Shown here: in pieces, positions 56,844 through 64,000 of the stretch
Position numbering within the stretch: position 1 is the stretch's first letter
Layout of the letters: every line of letters starts with the position of its first letter
Source of the DNA: Heliocidaris tuberculata
Taxonomy: Eukaryota > Echinodermata > Echinoidea > Camarodonta > Echinometridae
Direction: 5' to 3'
Length of the DNA: 64,000 nt
Assembly (NCBI GenBank): GCA_025618425.1
Contig: CM046848.1
Span: forward strand, 29,758,592 to 29,822,591
Translations under genes and position numbers: made by a program
Notes under the pieces: generated by a model
Databases searched by the model: none
What the model was told of the DNA's origin: nothing
What the model saw: only the letters and a program-made list of their open reading frames with translations

Positions 56844-57428
56844 AGGGAAATCCAACTTTAATAGCAAGTTGCTTGAAAGAAAGAGGAAAAATCAGAGAAA
56901 CAGATTGGTGAAAGTTTGAACGAAATCAGACAAGCAATAAGAAATTTATGAATTTTTGGAAGTTGTAATCACTATACATATGGGAATTTCAAACTGGCCG
57001 AATAGGTAATGTTACTGTGATGTAGCTATGGACAACTCCCACAATTGCACAACACACAAAATGACTAAAATGTCACTTTTTTCAAAAAGTATTACTCAGT
57101 AGGATCTTTTTCTTTCATGAGGACCTATAACAATATGCTATCTCCAATATATTTTGAGTACTGCCCCGAGGGTAAAAGCACCTCGAAGAAAACCGCAAAT
57201 TAATGATATTTTTGTGTACGACAAATGGGAGAGTTGTCCACAAAAATGTCACAATCGACTCACCAAATTGCCAATTTGAGATTCGCATAGATGTAGTGAT
57301 CTCACTTTTCAAACATCCGTAACTTTCTTAGTCCTTGTTCGATTTCTTTCAAACTTTCACCATCCTGCTTTTCTTAATTTTCTGCTTTCACACAAATCAT
57401 CTCATTACCAAGGTTAGATTGCTGCCCT
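56844..57428. mobile_element. 585-bp TTAA-flanked foldback MITE
   Basis: Ends AGGGAAATCCAAC and, inverted, AGGGCAGCAATCTAACC, flanked by TTAA (56840-56843 and 57429-57432). The arms are inverted copies over about 250 bp (GGTGAAAGTTTGAAcGAAATC in both). TTAA duplication suggests a piggyBac- or Kolobok-like mobiliser. The segment in U at about 1430-1550 appears related. No coding capacity. Confidence 0.7.
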
Positions 57429-57432
57429 TTAA

Positions 57433-60400
57433 GATCTACCCTCCAAGTAAATGAATTTGAAACTGACATTTTGTGGAATTGACTTAGACTTTGAATGAAA
57501 TTTTGGCTGGTGGCCAAATATTACTTAGTTGTGTGGTGCCAAGTGTTACACTTGTGATTTGTATCAAAATCAATGATTCTGTAAAGGATCAATCTTGTCA
57601 ATTGATTTTGTCCTCAAAATCAGTCTTGGGATTGATTTCGTCCAAAATTGGTCAGATTTATTTTGTTACAGAAGGACCGATTAGAAAGAGAATTAGAATT
57701 TTTACACTTAGCATCCTATAATTGGCAACAACAATTTTTCATTTTTCATGAGCATACTACAGAACCTATGACAAGGATTTTATGTGTTATTGTAATACAT
57801 GTAGTATCATGCAGATCCATGCCGAATTTTGTGATGTGTGAAAAACTTTGCAAAAGGGATACTCTTGTCAAGTTGAGCACAACTGATCTGTACAAAAGGT
57901 ACCCTCTGTTTTGTTTGCACAATAGGTATTCACCATTTTGTAGCCGTTTTCTAAAAAAAACCATTGGTGAATAAATGTTTTCTTTACAATCAGCTTTCCA
58001 TATTCACCCTCAAAATCTATTGTTTATTTGTCGCCAATTTATAGCCGTTTCCCATGTCCTTTTGCTAAAGAAATCAGCTACAAAACGGCAAAAAAATGGC
58101 CAGAAAATAGCAAGTGGCCAAAACGAGAAATCTGCTTTTAGAGCTCACTGTGTGAAGTACCAAAAACTACCAGTACACTTCTCTGTGCTACTGGAGCATA
58201 AGTATGGGATTTTGTGCAATGATAATTTGTGTGTTATAACTATAGGGATAACCCAACTTGATTCTGTATTGAAATTATAATTGTATTACATTTGGTGTAC
58301 GTTTGGAAAAAATGCAAAATGCATGAAGTATGCAAATTAATGTTTCTTGCACTGAGTAAATGGTTAATACAGTGCATATAATATGTAGGGTATTTTTATT
58401 CCTTGTAGATATCTTCTATCTTTAAAGAGTTTTTTTTTTCAAATTGCAGAGTCTGATATTTTGCGTTTCTTGCAAGACAGGAATATTATATTGGGAATTA
58501 ACCTTTCATAAAAAGTTGGCTCGAGTCGATGGGTAGAAGAAGAAAAATCAGAGGAGCATAGCAATGAAATTTTTTTTAAAAATATGACGAAGCTTAGAAA
58601 AGTTATGGATACTTGAAAATTAAGATAATAGATCATATGAGAAATTTCCCATTGGCAATGCATCATGTGTGATGCTGATCATGCAACATTTAGTAAGGGA
58701 ACATTTATGTTACTTTAAATAAGAATAAGAATTCTATTTTAATCATGGTAACCCCCAAAGTCATAGATATCATCCTAACCAGAAGAGTACATGAGTAAAT
58801 TCCATTCGTTGCCATGGGTATAACCCTGCTTTCGACCGCCTTAAGGACTTATTTGTCAAGAAAGTTAAATAGTGTACTTTTTTTTTTATATACCGTTCAA
58901 AAACCCATGCCCCTTTTATCTGCTCTAGAATAATGTGCATTAAGCAATAGAAATCATGCTCGGAGACTATCAAAAGCCGCCCGATAAGAGCATTATTTTT
59001 CAAGAGTACCGGTATCCATTTAGTATCCCCTGCATCGTGTGGGATCTGTGAAGGAGAAGTTGAAATAGTGTGGGAAAATAAATGGCCTCTAAACTATATC
59101 AGGGTGGCATAATGCAAAGTCTGCATTATCGCGTTTGTAAACCTAGCTTGTGCCGGAAAATGCAGGCATTATGCGCATAATGGCAACCCTAATATAATGC
59201 TCATTATTTTGATGTGGTTACATTCATAAAAAATAATGCTCTTTTCTAATTCTGCTCCTGTTATGCACTCTTCGGGTTTTAAGGGGTTTTAGAAAAGAAA
59301 GAAGGAGAAGGGTGGGGAGATTTAAAAAAATATAAAGTAGGAGAATGTGGTTCTGAACGTCACTGCAGTGACATACTTAACAAACTAAAATTATTATAAA
59401 AAGAAATACTGATACAGAACTTCCAGTTTGTGTACTTTCTAGTACTTTAATAATCAAGCTGTGGTGTAACATTGCAAATATATCATTCATCAGATGTACA
59501 TATTATTTTTAATAAATATATACACATATATCATTCAAAATATTTCTGATTAATCACAACATTCTATTGTCTTTAATTGCCTGTACTCTTACATGCACAT
59601 GTAGTTACTTTGTTTGCTTAACACGACTTCTACAATAGTTGTCTACATGTATCTATTTCACATAATTGCAAAATGCTTCATCTTCTAAACAAAGGAAACT
59701 TTAAAAACTGTTGTATTGTGAAATGGGTGACTTTCCATTGGTCCTATGCTGAGGCCCAAATTCACTTAAGAGGTTTATCTTAAGCCCACGGTTTAAACCT
59801 CCATAAGCACAGTACAAGCGTGTCCTCATGTACAATGGGCGAGCAGTAATATGCTTATCTACGCTTAATTTAGTCCATGGTCGCAATTCACACCATGATT
59901 TAGACCATGGGCTAAATGAAACCTTCATGAATTCGAGCCTTAATGTTTATGTTAGGGTGAAGAAAAAAAAGCACTGAAAATATAAGCTTTGTTTGGTCAA
60001 CAAGGAATGCAAGCTACATATGAGAGTAATAAGCACATAATGTGCTTTAATATAGACCATGTGCAATTAAATAATTTAAATATACTTGCACCAAGCTAAT
60101 GGGTTAATACATGTACATGGTGTACAGTGCCACATTTCCATAGTAAGTACAGAAACCACATATTCTTGAAAGTGGCCTATGTTAAACCTGGCTTAATTTA
60201 GTCCACAGATTCATGAAAGCCAAGCATCACTGCACCCAAAGTTCTGCATAAATTACTGTAAAACATGTAACAAAATAAATCAACAAAATAAATTTGGTCA
60301 TGATATGAAAATGAGAAAGAAGTCTCACAATGAAAATTTTCTGTATTTTCACTTAGTTACAGAATTATGACAGAATGTTCAGTACCTCGACATGAGGCAC

Positions 60401-60587
60401 TCCATAAATCAGTAGACTAAATTTATCTACTTGGGCGATATTTCATCCTGGCCTATCAAATTAGGCAGCTTTCGACAATAAGGGCCAAAAAGAATAGTAT
60501 GAGCTCTATTCTGCTTCAAGATAGACTGGCAGTTTCATTGCTCTCAATGCATTTTTTGTTTTAATACCCAGCTCTTACTTTTAAGTA
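57433..60587. other. Non-coding AT-rich interval downstream of the MLLE gene
   Basis: Short open frames only, none with recognisable motifs or good splice-site pairs. It may include 3' UTR of the MLLE gene (AATAAA at 57969). 59740-59940 has inverted pieces (GACCATGGGCTAAATGAAA, TTTAGTCCATGG) that also occur near 60190, a dispersed-repeat signature. Confidence 0.5.
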
Positions 60588-60747
60588 CAGTGGAAACCTG
60601 TTATGAAGAGTTCTGATGTAACGAGATTCCTGTTATAACAAGGTAATTTTGTTGGTCCCAATTCTTTGTGTTCTTTTGTTTGTCTACCCTGATATAACAA
60701 GGTAATTTTCATGGTACCACGGTCCTCGTTATAGTGAGTTTTCACTT
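60588..60747. mobile_element. Second pogo-like MITE (about 160 bp)
   Basis: Starts TA-CAGTGGAAACCTG and ends in a degraded GAGTTTTCACTT-TA. Shares CTGATATAACAAGGTAATTTT with the copy at 53366. The right terminus has lost the CCACTG match. Confidence 0.6.
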
Positions 60748-62130
60748 TACCAGCTGTGTAAGTACACTTTGTAGGTACTGTAGACTAATAGTGTATTCTG
60801 CTATTTCTGCCTTTCAATGAATTGGCAATTGTCTTCAAACTCTGTACAACTTGATTCTATGGACAGTAATATAAACCCATTCCACCTTGAAATGAGCTCG
60901 TGCTTCAAAGCTCGTCACATCTTGTAGCATATGTAGGCAGGTGGCATCACAATTGCATAACTTCAATAAATTTTGGAGAACATAGAAAGAATGAGCCTAG
61001 TTGCATGAGAAGTAGCTATAATTCCTATAAAATAAATGTAGCAAGATTGTGTTATCCAAGACTGCTGTCTTTTCAAAAGATCACATTGACAACTTTAAAT
61101 CCAAGTTATAATTACACTACCAATAAAATAATTTAACACAATTTAGCACAAAAACCTTGGTGGTACTTTAGCATAACTTTCAAATTATACGTGCATGGCA
61201 AGTAATAATATACTTGAACGAGTTGCTCTTTAAACGGTTCTACATAACACATGCTCCTACGACGATTTATCTGCAGTCATTATTCTACCTGAATTCATAA
61301 CTTATACCCTGGATAAGTTATACCTGGATAACTCAAACCCTGAATAAGCTATATCCTAAATTCATAATATATACACTGTACCTAACCCTAACACTAAACC
61401 TAACAGAATACCCAATCTCAACCCTACCCTTAACCGTACACCTTTGACTAAGTAGCAAATGTCCCTGGAGCATGTGTTGCATCATCCATTTAACATACAT
61501 GTACATGGTTAACCCTTTCAGGAAAGGAATTATTCAAGGGCTAAATAATCACATGTTGTTCCTCAAATGGGCAATAATAATATTTTTCTTTTAATTCTAC
61601 ATGGTTCTAATACAATGTCTTCAAAAAAGATATACATGGTTAGGAATTTTGTCGAAAAGTTGACAAAATTGCCAATTTTGATAAAAAACAATGATTTTGA
61701 ATTTTCTCAATGTATTGCCAATTTAAGGATTTTAAAGCTTTTCTTGTTTTTAAAAATCAAACGCAATATGGTCTTGCAACAAAGCCATAATAGCCATAAT
61801 ATGTGCAGAAATTTTGCTTTTTCTGCTCACACATCTGATATTTTTTAGAGCTCTGAATCAAAAGTTATTGAGCCATACCACAAATGTCTTGAAAGGGTTA
61901 ACATAGATGTACATGTTAAATGTACATATTCTCATGTACAAACTCCTAAGTTAGTAAATGAACTATGGGACTAAATAAACATGTGAACTATAGATTGCCA
62001 TTTGCCAACAATTATCCTAGTTTGAACTTTGTAGGTATTAGAAAGCAATTGTATATGATGCCGCAATGGAGAAAATTTCAATGGCCTTTTAGAATGTTTT
62101 CCTTCGACACCCTTTGATAAAAATCCTTAA
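60748..62130. other. Non-coding AT-rich interval
   Basis: Nothing gene-like. 61380-61430 is CCTAA-rich but not a telomeric array. The 93-codon frame at 61567 has no recognisable motif and no conserved feature visible. Confidence 0.5.
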
Positions 62131-62380
62131 AGGCGGTCAGTCGGCAGTGCCCGTGTGTTTCTATGCAGTCCAGGCGAAGGCGAGTTCGGAGATTTCCGTA
62201 TTCGTACACATCAACTTACGTACACATCACAGCGATCCATGCGGATTTTTGCAGAGGAGAAGGACATTTCGCTGATCCTCATTATACTTTCGACTAGACC
62301 TAGTTTCGTATGCGCACAAGCTATTTTGCAGCATCAGCAAACACAGATTTTTCTCCATTGAAACCGCCGCCTGACTGCCT
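62131..62380. mobile_element. 250-bp TTAA-flanked MITE with AGGCGGTCAG ends
   Basis: Ends AGGCGGTCAGTCGGC and, inverted, AGGCAGTCAGGCGGCGG, flanked by TTAA on both sides (62127-62130 and 62381-62384). The interior is GC-richer than the surroundings and contains CGTATTCGTACACATCAACT. Non-autonomous, TTAA-type. Superfamily not fixed. Confidence 0.7.
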
Positions 62381-62384
62381 TTAA

Positions 62385-64000
62385 AGGTGTTTCAGTTGTG
62401 TTGAATTATGTTTTGCAAAATAACATTCAGGTACATGCACATGTACATCTTTAGCACTAAAATCTACAGGTACATGTATTAGTACACATGATGCATTCTT
62501 CATGACAATGTAAACCCTTGTGGTCCACTGTTAAGACTAGCTAGTCCAATTTCAAACTTCAATCGTATGCATAACCCTTGCCTAATATCCAATTGCAACC
62601 ATGACTGACCATTTATCTTTGAATGAAATAAAAGAACAAGTGTCACCAGAGCAAAAGTTTGATCACCCGGTGGACAATTGAATCTCTGGGGGCTCCCAAA
62701 GTACACAAAAGCAAATACATGTACATGTCAAAAACAGTCACATGTCAAATAGATTTCCTTTCCATGCAAATATACGTTTTATTTAACTCAACTTGCCTAC
62801 AAAAAATGCAAATATTCAAAGCAAGGCATGATAATATACAAATAAAATTGCTCATACTCATACATTGCATAGTATCAATATAAATTAGAATGCTTAAGAA
62901 AGAAACTGGAATATTTGCTTTTAAAGAAGACCGAGATTGCACTATGCTATAAATGTACATTAAATAATTTATTTGAAGGGCCCAAATATATACAAATGAC
63001 TGAAATGAGTATGCAAAACCTACATTTATATAAGCTCACAGTAAAATGAAAAAAAAAAATAATAATTTGTAAGACAACAGAAATATAATTTTGCAAGTAC
63101 AACAAAGTAGCAACAAAGTAGCAGTAACATACTTTTTACTTTCTGATGTATTGTATCTAAATATAGGGAATTAGTCTATTTCTGTGTATCACAATACAAA
63201 AGACCATTTTCCACAGCTAAGTGAAAGTTCTCCTAGAAAGAATCTCTATATCATACACCCAAATCATGCATATGATTCCTAATTTTTAGATTTGTCCATG
63301 CATGGTGTACTTTCCGCAACATTAATGGGCTAAAATAAAACTATTCACTTAACAATTCTCTAGGTTCACTAGTCTTCCAGTTATCTTGTAAGATTATTAT
63401 TGTGTACATGCATGTACCACTTATACATTAAATTATTCAATTTTATAATCAAGACATGTATTAACATTCAAGAGGACAGCAGTATGTTCTAATCTACATT
63501 CATACTTATGATTATTTATATGTATTATATAGAACTGGATTTCATTCTCAAAGACACATCTGGTGAAAAATAAGCACATTTCTTAAAGACAGTGTAGAGA
63601 AAGTTATGATTAAAAAGTCAAGTGTAAAGAAAACTTTCCAAAAGACAGATAATCCTAGGGAATAACAGACTTAAAAAAAAAAATACCCCTGACAGGTCTC
63701 TTACAAGTATATCATTTGGCAACTAATACCAACAATAACCCAATGACAAGGGTGACAGCTACATCTTTGAAAAAATATCATTATCCAGAACCAAAGGCAA
63801 CTGAAAATTTTGGATTACCAAATCACTGGTTTAATTCTGATTGCACATGAACAGATATGCTATGTATACAGCCAACACAATGCCTGCCTATATGCTGTAT
63901 CGAACATTGTAGTTTCTGAGGCAGGCCCTCAAACATGTACTATCTAATCACAAAGGGAAATCCAATCATCTTCAGAAGTATTTTGTTGAAAAATAAATAC
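62385..64000. other. AT-rich sequence with no supportable gene
   Basis: Contains several ACATGTACATGTA-like alternating stretches (about 62430-62470 and 62720) and short A-runs. No exon, RNA gene or bounded element was recognised up to the end of the window. Confidence 0.5.

Noticed and set aside
58439..59003. Two minus-strand frames of about 75 aa downstream of the MLLE gene
   Set aside because: No recognisable motif or splice signal; length is within chance expectation for AT-rich DNA with few stops.
61380..61440. Possible interstitial telomeric repeat (CCTAACCCTAACACTAAACC)
   Set aside because: Only about two TTAGGG-like units, quickly degenerate. Too short to support telomere origin.

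Overview
This is a repeat-dominated stretch of an animal nuclear genome, not a prokaryotic or organellar one. Spliced exons, a CpG-rich candidate promoter, APE-type LINEs, a Ty3/gypsy element, hAT- and CACTG-type MITEs and long G/C homopolymer tracts suggest a marine invertebrate. An echinoderm such as a sea urchin is my best guess, from the general character of the repeats, at low to moderate confidence. I see no rRNA, tRNA or CRISPR feature.

Region 1 (1-30.8 kb) is built from three copies of one large DNA-transposon-like unit, called U here. U ends in AGCCCGGCGCACACTG-type inverted termini and is flanked by TAA. U1 (1-15070, left end outside the window) and U2 (15344-21057) lie in direct orientation. 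U3 (21586-30778) is inverted. Each copy carries private insertions that the other copies lack, so the copies supply empty sites for one another. U1 holds a Ty3/gypsy LTR retrotransposon (6877-14634) that itself carries a CTATTTTT-rich element, plus a 2.45-kb block at 3273-5727. U2 holds a 323-bp hAT-like MITE. U3 holds a 346-bp hAT-like MITE, a 1283-bp CACTG-ended foldback and an 0.87-kb insert. The spacers between the copies contain a 187-bp tandem repeat. U may carry fragments of captured exons.

Region 2 (30.8-43.9 kb) is a nest of LINEs. LINE A (ORF1 fragment, frameshifted ORF2) is split by LINE B, whose single intact 1054-aa PHD-endonuclease-RT reading frame sits inside LINE A's RT region. 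LINE C follows directly, with a coiled-coil/RRM ORF1, a curious 131-aa middle frame and an ORF2 with two frameshifts.

Region 3 (43.9-52.3 kb) holds non-coding foldback elements. The arms of each are filled with one short, element-specific word: TTGCAA (44185-45513), TCAATTTCGTC (47132-48196), and a 16-bp GTCTAAT word phased over about 500 bp per arm (about 49290-51800).

Region 4 (52.3-64 kb) contains the only host gene I can support. A CpG-rich stretch (about 52340-52560) lies upstream of a four-exon gene (coding 54490-56652) for a 204-aa protein made almost entirely of three MLLE/PABC domains. These are the peptide-binding fold of cytoplasmic poly(A)-binding protein and UBR5. Three MLLE domains in one small protein is the most interesting coding observation. 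The tail of its last exon is tandemly duplicated just after the stop. The rest, to 64 kb, is AT-rich with several MITEs and no supportable coding exon.
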